From the NCBI GenBank assembly GCA_900551965.1, contig URYF01000070.1:1-7929 (forward strand): a stretch of DNA of 7,929 nt. The letters run 5' to 3'. The stretch comes from an uncultured bacterium (lineage in GTDB: Bacteria > Cyanobacteriota > Vampirovibrionia > Gastranaerophilales > Gastranaerophilaceae). Position 1 is the first letter of the stretch; each line of letters begins with the position of its first letter. Of the stretch, positions 1 to 6,297 are shown in pieces. The notes below the pieces were generated by a model. The model searched no databases, was not told the DNA's origin, and saw only the letters and a list, made by a program, of their open reading frames with translations. Made by a program: the position numbers and the translations under genes.

Positions 1-1462
1 AAGGAGCTATAGCTAAAGGCCATTTGATACCCCAGTCATCGTGATGAGCTTCTACAGCTGCGGCAGCTGTTCTTGAAATTCCGATACCGTAACAGCCCAT
101 AATATATGGTTTTGCTTTTCCATCAGCATCAAGATATACGGCATTCATCGGCTGAGAATATTTTGTTCCCAATTGGAAAATGTTACCGACTTCAATACCT
201 CTTGTAACCTTTAACGGTTTACCGCATTGCGGGCATAATTCACCGGCTTCAGCGAGTCTTATATCAGTGATAATTCCCGGTAATTCAATTTCAGAACCAA
301 AGTTTGCGCCAACTAAGTGCTTATCTGTTTGGTTTATACCGACTACAAAGTTTTTCAATTCTTTAACTGTTTCATCGGCAACAACTGTAACCTTATTTTC
401 GCCGTATTTTGATATAGGCTTTTTATTAGCTCCAACCGGTCCGATAAATCCGGGAATTGCATTAAATCCGTTCTCTGCCATCATTTCTTCTATTTCACCT
501 GATGTAGCAATTCTAATATCAATTCCGCCAACTGCATTCATAAGTTTTGTTTCTTCAACTTGTTTATCCCCTCTAATTAGGGCTAATACAGGTTTTTTAT
601 CAACAATATAAACAAGTGTTTTTAAAATAATTGTAGCCGGTATATTTAAAAATTCGCTTAATTCATCAATAGAATGCGTATTTGGCGTATCTACGACTTC
701 GGCTGTTTTGAAATCACCTTCAACTACTGCTGGCGGCAGTTTTGATACTGCGTGGTTTGAGTTTGCGGAATAATCGCAATCATCACAGTAAAATACGTCG
801 TTTTCCCCAGAATCAGTGTCTGTAATAACCATAAACTCATGAGAAACACTTCCGCCGATTGCACCTGAGTCAGATTGAACCATTTTTGTATTCAATCCGC
901 ATCTGTTGAATATGTTTGTATAGGCTTGAGCCATATTTTCGTATTCTTTTTCAAGTTCTTCTTGAGAGGTTCCAAAGCTGTAAGCATCTTTCATAATAAA
1001 TTCGCGCCCTCTTAAAAGTCCGAATCTTGGTCTTACTTCATCTCTGAATTTTGATTGAATTTGATAAAGATTTGTCGGCAATTGTTTGTAGGATTTTAGT
1101 ACATCTCTTGCGATTGCTGTGATAATTTCTTCGTGAGTCGGTCCAAGGCACATTTCGCGATTGTGACGATCTCTCAATCTCATTAGTTCTTTACCGTAAG
1201 CTTCCCATCTGCCTGATTCAATCCAGAGTTCTTTAGGTTGAACAAACGGCATTAAAAGTTCTTGAGCGCCTGCTTTGTCCATTTCATCTCGTACAATGTT
1301 TTCAACCTTTTTTAAAACTCTCCACATAAGCGGCAAATAATTGTAAACGCCTGATGTTAATTTTTTTATATAACCGGCTCTTGCCAGCATTTTATGAGAA
1401 ACTACTTCTGCATCAGAAGGAAATTCTCTCAATGTTTGTACAAATAATTTTGACATTTTCAT
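1..1462 (-). CDS. proS: Prolyl-tRNA synthetase, bacterial type with editing insertion (C-terminus off the window)
   Basis: Class II aminoacyl-tRNA synthetase that charges tRNA-Pro in the cytoplasm. Translating the minus strand gives 487 uninterrupted codons up to the window edge. The N-terminal part carries the motif 1 region (HKMLARAGYIKKLTSGVYN, about 23-41), the GPTHEE loop (about 108-113) and motif 2 (RPRFGLLRGREF, about 142-153). Motif 3 is GCYGIGISR near 454-463. Between motifs 2 and 3 lies the long insertion typical of bacterial ProRS, the trans-editing-like INS domain that hydrolyses mischarged Ala-tRNA-Pro, flanked by two Cys pairs (CDDC near 226, CPQC near 409). The family is usually about 570 residues, so roughly 80-100 residues of the anticodon-binding domain lie outside. 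Start: ATG at 1462 has AGAGGA 10 nt upstream; a second in-frame ATG at 1456 is 16 nt away and less likely. It lies 53 bp after the TPR gene and may be co-transcribed with it. No sign of damage. Confidence 0.97.
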   Translation of the reverse strand, partial: MKMSKLFVQTLREFPSDAEVVSHKMLARAGYIKKLTSGVYNYLPLMWRVLKKVENIVRDEMDKAGAQELLMPFVQPKELWIESGRWEAYGKELMRLRDRHNREMCLGPTHEEIITAIARDVLKSYKQLPTNLYQIQSKFRDEVRPRFGLLRGREFIMKDAYSFGTSQEELEKEYENMAQAYTNIFNRCGLNTKMVQSDSGAIGGSVSHEFMVITDTDSGENDVFYCDDCDYSANSNHAVSKLPPAVVEGDFKTAEVVDTPNTHSIDELSEFLNIPATIILKTLVYIVDKKPVLALIRGDKQVEETKLMNAVGGIDIRIATSGEIEEMMAENGFNAIPGFIGPVGANKKPISKYGENKVTVVADETVKELKNFVVGINQTDKHLVGANFGSEIELPGIITDIRLAEAGELCPQCGKPLKVTRGIEVGNIFQLGTKYSQPMNAVYLDADGKAKPYIMGCYGIGISRTAAAAVEAHHDDWGIKWPLAIAP

Positions 1463-1498
1463 AATTCAATTATCCTCTTTGTCTTTTTTGATAATTAA

Positions 1499-1507
1499 AT
1501 TTTATCA
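1499..1507 (-). promoter_or_regulatory. Possible extended -10 element before proS, overlapped by an inverted repeat
   Basis: In the 53-bp gap between the TPR gene and proS, the minus strand reads TGATAAAAT, an extended -10 shape (TGn plus a 5/6 match to TATAAT). I see no acceptable -35 hexamer 16-18 bp upstream, so any activity would depend on the extended -10. It overlaps the inverted repeat TGATAA-N7-TTATCA (1489-1507), which could be an operator or simple AT-rich coincidence. It would give proS a transcript independent of the upstream genes. Weak inference. Confidence 0.2.
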
Positions 1508-1515
1508 CAAACATG

Positions 1516-2439
1516 TTATTTGATTTTGTTTAATTCATCTTTTGCCAGTTTGACAGGTATTGAAAGTGTTTGGTAATTTTTTATGGCATTGCTTAGGTAG
1601 CTTTTATAGTTAGATGTATTTCCATTATTTTTATAAACCATTGCTGCCAAATAATTCAAATCTCCGGTCTCTTCGCATTGAGAAAGAGCCATTCTTATTA
1701 TTGATTCAGCTTGCTCCGGTTCATTTTGTTTTAGTAAAATTTTTGTCAAAATTTTATAAGCCTCAACGTCATACGGATTCATTTCTATAGTTTTTTGAAG
1801 ATTTTCAGCGGCCTTTTCAAGGTCATTTTCTTCGTTATAGATTACCGCTAAATTATAATATGCCCAACTGTAATCCGGTGATAGCTCGATTACTCTTTCA
1901 AATTGCTCTTTAGCTGATTCTAAATCTCCGAATTCTTTTAATATATTCCCGATATAAAAATGGGCGTATAGGTCCTCATCGTTTAAATCTATCGTCTTTT
2001 GAAAGTTTTCAATAGCCGGAAGGTATTCTTTCTGCTTAAAATATACCAGTCCTAGGTTAAAATATGTGTTTGAGTCTGTGGAATCCTCTTTTAGAATTCT
2101 TTTAAAACACTTAATTGCGTTTTGGTATTCTTTCAATTCTGTATAAACCAGACCTAAATTATATATGGAATCTATAGAATTCGGTTCAAGCTCTATGGCT
2201 TTTAGGTAAGATTCTTTTGCTTTTGGAAAGTTTTTTAGTTTTTCATATACAATTCCCAGGTTGTAAAAAATGCCTTCATCATAGCTGAAGTTTTTTGACA
2301 GATACAGAAGATGCCGCAGGGCTTCGTCATTGAATCCGCAGTCCATTAACAAGACAGCAAGCTGCCGTCTTGTTTGGAAATCTGACGGATCTTCTTTTAT
2401 AAAACGTTGTAATTCTTCTATTTTATCAAGTTTTGACAT
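1516..2439 (-). CDS. TPR-repeat protein, cytoplasmic, function unknown
   Basis: A 307-residue protein built almost wholly of tetratricopeptide repeats. Near-perfect 34-residue units run at about 55-88, 89-122, 123-156, 157-190 and 191-224, with the consensus pattern (Y-N-L-G-x-x-Y at the first helix, A and F/Y at the second helix, P or D at the turn), for example SIYNLGLVY at 91-99 and SWAYYNLAVIY at 191-201. Weaker units precede (about 18-51) and follow (225-258, 259-290). There is no signal peptide, membrane helix or attached enzymatic domain, so it is probably a soluble protein-binding scaffold, but the partner cannot be told from sequence. Its ATG lies 11 bp past the stop of the secreted-protein gene, with only a weak purine stretch (AAAAGA) as ribosome site, so translational coupling to that gene is plausible. 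proS follows after 53 bp. The function beyond a TPR scaffold is not recognised. Confidence 0.93.
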   Translation of the reverse strand: MSKLDKIEELQRFIKEDPSDFQTRRQLAVLLMDCGFNDEALRHLLYLSKNFSYDEGIFYNLGIVYEKLKNFPKAKESYLKAIELEPNSIDSIYNLGLVYTELKEYQNAIKCFKRILKEDSTDSNTYFNLGLVYFKQKEYLPAIENFQKTIDLNDEDLYAHFYIGNILKEFGDLESAKEQFERVIELSPDYSWAYYNLAVIYNEENDLEKAAENLQKTIEMNPYDVEAYKILTKILLKQNEPEQAESIIRMALSQCEETGDLNYLAAMVYKNNGNTSNYKSYLSNAIKNYQTLSIPVKLAKDELNKIK

Positions 2440-2450
2440 AATATTGTCTT

Positions 2451-3128
2451 TTAAATAACTGGAACATCAATTGGGTCAGCAAGGATTACATTAATAATCT
2501 CGTCCTTTTCGATATTAACGTGTTCCCCTCTTTTAATCATATCAGCAATACTTCCGTAAACGAAATAACCGGCAGTCCCGATAGCTCCGCCAAAGGCACT
2601 GATTGGAACGGTTACGTATTTCCAGCCGGATTCATTGACTACATCTTCACCCCATGAGATTGCGTTTTTAGTAATTTGTCCGGATTTAGAACAAGTCTTT
2701 TTCCAGGCATCAAAATAACCTTTTGATGTTGTTATTCCGCCATCATAAGTCATATCAGATCTGTCTGTTAGGTTTAATGTAAGCGGCAATTGTCTGCCGT
2801 TTGGAGTTACTACATGGTCAAAATTCATATATAAAACTGCCCCTTTTGACATTCTTTTCGGATCAACAACTCCTTTTACATCACCCCTAATGATTGAGCC
2901 TGCAGGTAATATAACATCATCTTCTGCAGTTTGATCAGTTAGAAGCATAGCAGTAAAATCATGTCCTGAACGGCTGTATGATGTATTTAGTCTATTTAGC
3001 ATTTTTAATTCAAGTTTGGTACCGGCAGGGATACGTTTTGTTTTAGCATTTCCGTTAAACGGTGCTGCTAAACTTACCTGAGATGCCAGTAATACTGTTA
3101 ATATAGATGCAATAATTTTATTTTTCAT
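2451..3128 (-). CDS. Secreted or periplasmic protein of unknown function with signal peptide
   Basis: A 225-residue protein beginning with a classical Sec signal: Lys at 2 and 4, a hydrophobic core from 5 to 15, and a cleavage site about 21/22 (SLA before APF). No lipobox cysteine follows. The mature part contains a section at about 33-125 with the pattern 'IPAGTKLELKML...FTAML...ILPAGSIIRGDV', which resembles the beta-rich, surface-exposed segments of VirB10/TrbI-like and related envelope proteins; this likeness is by eye and weak. Residues about 172-198 are Gly/Ala/Phe-rich and hydrophobic and could be a membrane-inserting hairpin or helix. The C-terminus (about 203-225) is another short beta-like stretch. 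First gene of the minus-strand run, with a good ribosome site (AAGGGAG, 7 nt before ATG 3128) and its own promoter. No family is recognised with confidence; an envelope role is inferred only from the signal peptide. Confidence 0.88.
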   Translation of the reverse strand: MKNKIIASILTVLLASQVSLAAPFNGNAKTKRIPAGTKLELKMLNRLNTSYSRSGHDFTAMLLTDQTAEDDVILPAGSIIRGDVKGVVDPKRMSKGAVLYMNFDHVVTPNGRQLPLTLNLTDRSDMTYDGGITTSKGYFDAWKKTCSKSGQITKNAISWGEDVVNESGWKYVTVPISAFGGAIGTAGYFVYGSIADMIKRGEHVNIEKDEIINVILADPIDVPVI

Positions 3129-3135
3129 AATAATA

Positions 3136-3142
3136 CTCCCTT
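3136..3142 (-). promoter_or_regulatory. Ribosome binding site of the secreted-protein gene
   Basis: The minus strand reads AAGGGAG, 7 nt before the ATG at 3128, a strong Shine-Dalgarno match that fixes the start and hence the presence of the full signal peptide. Confidence 0.75.
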
Positions 3143-3155
3143 CATTATCTTTCGT

Positions 3156-3184
3156 ATTTTAACATATTATTTTGGATTTGTTAA
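3156..3184 (-). promoter_or_regulatory. Sigma70-like promoter for the secreted protein / TPR / proS run
   Basis: On the minus strand TTAACA (3179-3184) and TAAAAT (3156-3161) are separated by exactly 17 bp, each one base from consensus, and a TG one base before the -10 makes it an extended -10. Transcription would begin near 3149, giving a leader of about 20 nt that includes the ribosome site. No operator is evident, and no competing promoter lies closer to the gene. Confidence 0.65.
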
Positions 3185-3257
3185 TAGTTTGAGTCAAGGT
3201 TGTCGTTATTTTTTATTTTAATAATTCCTATTGTTAAACCTGTTTCATATTTTACGA

Positions 3258-3282
3258 TAAAAAAAGAGCCTTTTAAAGGCTC
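3258..3282 (-). terminator. Intrinsic terminator on the minus strand with no gene in front of it
   Basis: The arms GAGCCTTT (3266-3273) and AAAGGCTC (3275-3282) are perfect complements about a single base; the real hairpin is likely GAGCC/GGCTC with a short T/A loop. On the minus strand the stem is followed by seven T (3265-3259), the classic rho-independent form. On the plus strand the following bases are GTTAG, so it is one-directional. It lies upstream of the minus promoter, so it cannot end the secreted-protein transcript; it could only stop minus-strand transcription starting between about 3283 and the mtnP region. It may insulate the divergent promoters or end a small RNA. Confidence 0.7.
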
Positions 3283-3419
3283 GTTAGAATTAAGAATAGC
3301 TGGAAGTATGAAAAAGATTAATTATATTAAACGTATTAAATACCCTTTTTGAAATTGCATAGGTGTATAGTTTTGTATTGACTGTATGGTCTACGTCTTT
3401 ATGAAGTTTTATTTAAGGT

Positions 3420-3448
3420 TTGAAAAATTTTTTGGCTTAATGTAGAAT
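3420..3448 (+). promoter_or_regulatory. Sigma70-like promoter for the mtnP-yggT-trkA-trkH operon
   Basis: TTGAAA (3420-3425) and TAGAAT (3443-3448) are spaced by 17 bp, each one base from consensus. The start would be near 3455, leaving a leader of about 60 nt before the ATG at 3515. A perfect TATAAT also lies at 3462-3467 but has no -35 match at 16-18 bp, so it is the weaker candidate. Confidence 0.55.
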
Positions 3449-3514
3449 ACCTGTATTGTATTATAATAAATGATGCTGTAATATCGGCAGTCAGACGGAA
3501 GGGTGGATATAATT

Positions 3515-4315
3515 ATGGAAATATTAAACAAAGCAGATATCGGGGTTTTTGGAGGTTCAGGTTTTTACAGTTTTCTTGAGAATATTGAAGAAGTAAAAGT
3601 TGATACACCGTATGGTGAAACAAGTGACAGTGTATTTATCGGTAAAATCGGTTCCTATAGAGTTGCTTTTATGCCAAGACATGGAAGAAAGCATTCAATT
3701 CCGCCTCATCTTGTAAACTTTAGAGCAAATGTTTGGGCAATGAAACATTTGGGTTGCAAAAGAGTTATTTCACCATGTGCTGCTGGAAGTTTGCAAAAAG
3801 ATGTTAAACCCGGCGATTTTGTTATTTGTGATCAGTTTGTTGATTGGACAGATGGAAGAAAAACAACTTTTTTTGAAGGTCCTGTTGTTCAGCACCCGTC
3901 ACCAGCGGATCCTTATTGTCCGGAATTAAGAAATCTTGCGATAAAAACAGGTAAAGATTTAGGTATTACAATTCACGATAAGGGTACTGTTGTTGTTATT
4001 AACGGTCCTAGGTTCTCTACAAAATCAGAATCAGCTTTTTTTACAAATCAAGGCTGGCAGGTTATTAATATGACAGCTTTCCCGGAAGCTTACCTTGTTA
4101 AAGAGTTAAATATGTGTCCGTTGAATATTTCACTTATCACAGATTATGATGCTGGACTTGTCGGTGATGTTCCTCCGGTTTCACATGAGGCTGTTATGGA
4201 AGTGTTTAATAATAATGTGGCTAATTTAAAATCTTTATTATTTACTATGATTGAAAATATTCCGTCTGAAACAGCTTGCTGTGAATGCGGGAATACTACA
4301 AATCTGGATATATAA
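3515..4315 (+). CDS. mtnP: S-methyl-5'-thioadenosine phosphorylase family (MTAP)
   Basis: Cytosolic enzyme of the PNP/MTAP phosphorylase family that cleaves 5'-methylthioadenosine (by-product of polyamine and other SAM-dependent reactions) with phosphate to adenine and methylthioribose-1-phosphate. Numbered from ATG 3515 (266 aa, normal length): phosphate loop GGSGFY 13-18, RHGR 55-58, SPCAAGSL 86-93, GPRFSTKSES 164-173, NMT 185-187 for ribose binding, and TDYDAG 209-214, where the two Asp mark 6-aminopurine preference over the Asn of true PNPs. A methylthioinosine phosphorylase cannot be wholly excluded. The tail holds CCEC (255-258), like the C-terminal CxC seen in several family members. 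Start: GTG at 3503 is open in frame, but ATG 3515 has AAGGGTGG ending 8 nt upstream and places the beta-strand before GGSG as in homologues. First gene of the operon; no other methionine-salvage gene is in view. Confidence 0.92.
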   Translation: MEILNKADIGVFGGSGFYSFLENIEEVKVDTPYGETSDSVFIGKIGSYRVAFMPRHGRKHSIPPHLVNFRANVWAMKHLGCKRVISPCAAGSLQKDVKPGDFVICDQFVDWTDGRKTTFFEGPVVQHPSPADPYCPELRNLAIKTGKDLGITIHDKGTVVVINGPRFSTKSESAFFTNQGWQVINMTAFPEAYLVKELNMCPLNISLITDYDAGLVGDVPPVSHEAVMEVFNNNVANLKSLLFTMIENIPSETACCECGNTTNLDI

Positions 4316-4325
4316 TGAGGCAGTT

Positions 4326-4685
4326 ATGGCAAGGTTTATTATTTTCCTTAACAGTTTGATTAATTTGTATTTATATTTTGTTGTGGGCGCGTCATTAATG
4401 TCGCTTGTACCTAATATAAATCCGGATTATCCGCTGTTTCATTATATTTTTACAGCGACAGGATTTTATATATTGGATCAACCGTTTATATTCCCGCCTA
4501 TGATAATTATGATGGGCTGTGTGCTTGTTCAAATTGCATTAAGGAAAATATATGATAAATACTATAAGTCAAATGAACCAAAGGTTGTTATATTGACGCC
4601 TGAGGAACTTATTGAAAAATTAAAAGAACAAAAAGAAAAGGATATCAAAAATGATAGCGATAAAGATAATAGAAGCGATAGCTAA
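4326..4685 (+). CDS. Small two-helix membrane protein, probable divergent YggT-family member
   Basis: A 119-residue protein. An upstream in-frame ATG at 4251 would lie inside mtnP, whereas ATG 4326 has TGAGG 5 nt before it and begins directly with a membrane helix, so 4326 is the start. Helix 1 spans about 4-28 and helix 2 about 53-72; residues 73-119 are a highly charged Lys/Glu/Asp tail, expected in the cytoplasm. Resemblance to YggT rests on INLYLYF at 12-18, the VPNINPDYP turn (28-36) and the helix-turn-helix order, plus the true YggT immediately after it. It lacks the FRxxIPP signature that follows in YggT proteins, so it is either a decayed or specialised paralogue. It starts 10 bp after mtnP and overlaps the next gene by 35 bp. 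Function unknown. Confidence 0.8.
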   Translation: MARFIIFLNSLINLYLYFVVGASLMSLVPNINPDYPLFHYIFTATGFYILDQPFIFPPMIIMMGCVLVQIALRKIYDKYYKSNEPKVVILTPEELIEKLKEQKEKDIKNDSDKDNRSDS

Positions 4686-4944
4686 TTGTTTTTATGTATT
4701 CTTACTGATGATTTTCGTAAGATGCTTATTAACATGGATTCCGGGTTTAAATTGGAATAATCCTATTTTAAGGGCTTTGAAAGAGTCTGTTGATTTATAT
4801 CTGGATTTGTTCAGGAAGATTATTCCACCGTTAGGACCGTTTGATTTTTCACCAATAGTTGCTTCTTTTGTGTTGATATTTATTCGTAACGCAGTTTTGT
4901 ATGGTGCAGTCTTTATAATGAGTGCTATGGGACTTATAAGGTAG
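4651..4944 (+). CDS. YggT-family integral membrane protein
   Basis: A 97-residue protein, the usual size for a single-repeat YggT. Helix 1 is at about 8-30 and helix 2 at about 66-88. Between them lie the family signatures: RCLLTWIPGLNWNNP (24-38) and YLDLFRKIIPPLGPFDFSP (50-68), ending in the conserved I/L-P-P-x-G-x-x-D-x-S-P form. YggT proteins are widespread small membrane proteins of incompletely known role; E. coli YggT has been linked to osmotic adaptation and potassium-related growth, and relatives in cyanobacteria and Gram-positives to cell division or plastid nucleoid organisation. The ATG is preceded by AAAGGAT, ending 7 nt upstream, inside the previous gene, so the 35-bp overlap suggests translational coupling. 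trkA starts 7 bp after its stop, consistent with a role alongside potassium uptake. Confidence 0.9.
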   Translation: MIAIKIIEAIANCFYVFLLMIFVRCLLTWIPGLNWNNPILRALKESVDLYLDLFRKIIPPLGPFDFSPIVASFVLIFIRNAVLYGAVFIMSAMGLIR

Positions 4945-4951
4945 TAAGATT

Positions 4952-6292
4952 ATGAAAATAGTAATATATGGTGCAACTGATATTGGTTGTCTGCTTGCAA
5001 CAGAATTTTTTGAAGATCACGATATAACGGTTATTGATAAAGAAGAGAATCGAACCGAAGATTTTGATAAACTTGATATCAGCTTTGTGCATGGTAATGC
5101 CACAGATATGAAGATTTTAAAATCTGCAGATATTTTAAATGCTGATGTTTTTATTGCATGTACGACTCTTGATGAAGCTAATATTGTTGCTTGTCTTTCT
5201 GTTAAAAAATTAAGCGGAATAAGGACAATTTGTTTTGTTTCAAGGGAAGAATATCAGGAAACTATGGCGCTTGAGCATAATCAGGATTATCTTGGAGATT
5301 TCTTTATTGATTTTGTAATTTGGCCTGAGGCGCTTTTGACGCAGGAATTATTCAGGATTGTTACGGTTGCGCATGCACTCGATGTTGAAAATTTTGCTGA
5401 CGGGAGAGCTAGGCTTTTGGAATACAGAGTTAATCCATCATCTTCTATTGTTGGGAAAATGGTTAAAGATTGCGGATTTACACCGGATACAATTATTGTT
5501 GGGATAAAACGTGACAGTATGTTGTTTATACCAAACGGCTTAACTGAAATTAATGCTGATGATAAGCTTATATTTATGGGGACATCTCATTCTTTGGATA
5601 TTTTAGCGGGAACGTTTTTCCATGAAAGGGAACAGGTTAAATCTGTTGCAATTATCGGAGGCGGTAATGTCGGTTATATGCTTGCTAAAAGCCTTGAGGA
5701 TATGAAGATTAAAACAAAAATCATAGAAAAGAATTATGAGCGTTGTGAATTTTTGTCTCAGGAGCTTAGAAAAACTCTTGTTATCAATGGTGACGGCACA
5801 AATTTAAAATTGCTTGATGAGGAAGAAATAGGAGCTTGTGATGTTGCTATTGCGGTTACCAATAATGATGAGCGTAACCTGTTATGTTCTCTTTTGGTTA
5901 AGCAGCTGGGAGTAAAAAGAGTTATTGCGCGTGTATCTAAAGTTTTAAATATTCCGTTGTTTGAAAAAGTCGGAATTGATATTGCAGTTTCTCCAAAAAC
6001 CTCTGCGATAAATGAAGTACGTAATGATATTGATGAAACTAATGTTGATATTCTTGCTACCGTTGAACAAGGGGAGGCAGAAGTTTTGGAAATTCTTGTT
6101 CATGACGAATTTGACGGAAAATTTATTAAGGATTTAAGGTTCCCGGCACCTGCTATTGTAGGTATAATTCAGCGCAGAGCAGGGGTTATTATTCCAAAAG
6201 GTGATACTCAGCTAAAAGTTCACGATATTTTGATTATATTTACTATGGCTGACAGTGTGGATAAAATCAAGGAATATTTTAAGGTAGTGTAG
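4952..6292 (+). CDS. trkA: Trk potassium uptake protein TrkA, NAD-binding regulatory subunit
   Basis: Cytosolic gating subunit of the Trk potassium transporter: two tandem RCK units, each a Rossmann fold (TrkA_N) plus a TrkA_C ligand domain. The 446 residues match the length of full two-unit TrkA. Unit 1: beta-strand MKIVIY, loop GATDIG (7-12), acidic D29 closing strand 2, and ACTTLDEANIVA (69-80); TrkA_C about 143-222. Unit 2: VAIIGGGNVG (232-241), acidic E259, INGDG (278-282), AVTNNDERN (301-309), SPKTSAINEVRN (347-358); TrkA_C about 366-446. The first loop is G-A-T-D-I-G, lacking the middle glycine of GxGxxG, while the second is intact. The start has AAGG 10 nt upstream, 7 bp after the yggT stop. 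trkH follows after 5 bp, so subunits are made together. Family and role are very secure; the exact ligand (NAD, NADH, ATP) cannot be read from sequence. Confidence 0.96.
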   Translation: MKIVIYGATDIGCLLATEFFEDHDITVIDKEENRTEDFDKLDISFVHGNATDMKILKSADILNADVFIACTTLDEANIVACLSVKKLSGIRTICFVSREEYQETMALEHNQDYLGDFFIDFVIWPEALLTQELFRIVTVAHALDVENFADGRARLLEYRVNPSSSIVGKMVKDCGFTPDTIIVGIKRDSMLFIPNGLTEINADDKLIFMGTSHSLDILAGTFFHEREQVKSVAIIGGGNVGYMLAKSLEDMKIKTKIIEKNYERCEFLSQELRKTLVINGDGTNLKLLDEEEIGACDVAIAVTNNDERNLLCSLLVKQLGVKRVIARVSKVLNIPLFEKVGIDIAVSPKTSAINEVRNDIDETNVDILATVEQGEAEVLEILVHDEFDGKFIKDLRFPAPAIVGIIQRRAGVIIPKGDTQLKVHDILIIFTMADSVDKIKEYFKVV

Positions 6293-6297
6293 GAATT

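Larger units (their letters stand above)
3129..3514. other. Divergent intergenic region, 386 bp
   Basis: AT-rich gap between the minus-strand run and the plus-strand mtnP-trk run. It contains the minus promoter (3156-3184), a minus-strand intrinsic terminator (3258-3282) and a plus-strand promoter (3420-3448). The remaining stretch, about 3283-3419, contains only 12-14-codon open frames without usable ribosome sites, no tRNA-like fold and no riboswitch I can recognise. The roughly 60-nt leader ahead of mtnP shows no strong hairpin. Confidence 0.7.

Noticed and set aside
180..611. A 143-codon plus-strand open frame inside the proS region
   Set aside because: It lies antisense to proS, whose motifs are continuous across the interval; the translation has no family likeness and is Ser/Pro/Ile-rich, as shadows of AT-rich genes are.
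1461..1473. Palindrome ATAATTCAATTAT at the proS start
   Set aside because: Made only of A/T around one base and between ribosome site and start codon; such palindromes are common by chance in this composition.
3308..3352. Short plus-strand frame MKKINYIKRIKYPF in the intergenic region
   Set aside because: Only 14 codons; the GGAAG before it is 1 nt from the ATG, too close to act as a ribosome site.
3378..3405. TTGACT followed by TATGAA as an additional plus-strand promoter
   Set aside because: The -10 matches only four of six bases at 16-bp spacing; the TTGAAA/TAGAAT pair further down is better.
3503..3514. GTG start for mtnP
   Set aside because: GTG 3503 overlaps the Shine-Dalgarno stretch used by ATG 3515 and adds four residues not needed by the fold.
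4251..4325. Upstream ATG extending the first YggT-like gene into mtnP
   Set aside because: It would add 25 residues from the mtnP tail read in another frame; ATG 4326 has a proper TGAGG site and begins at the membrane helix.
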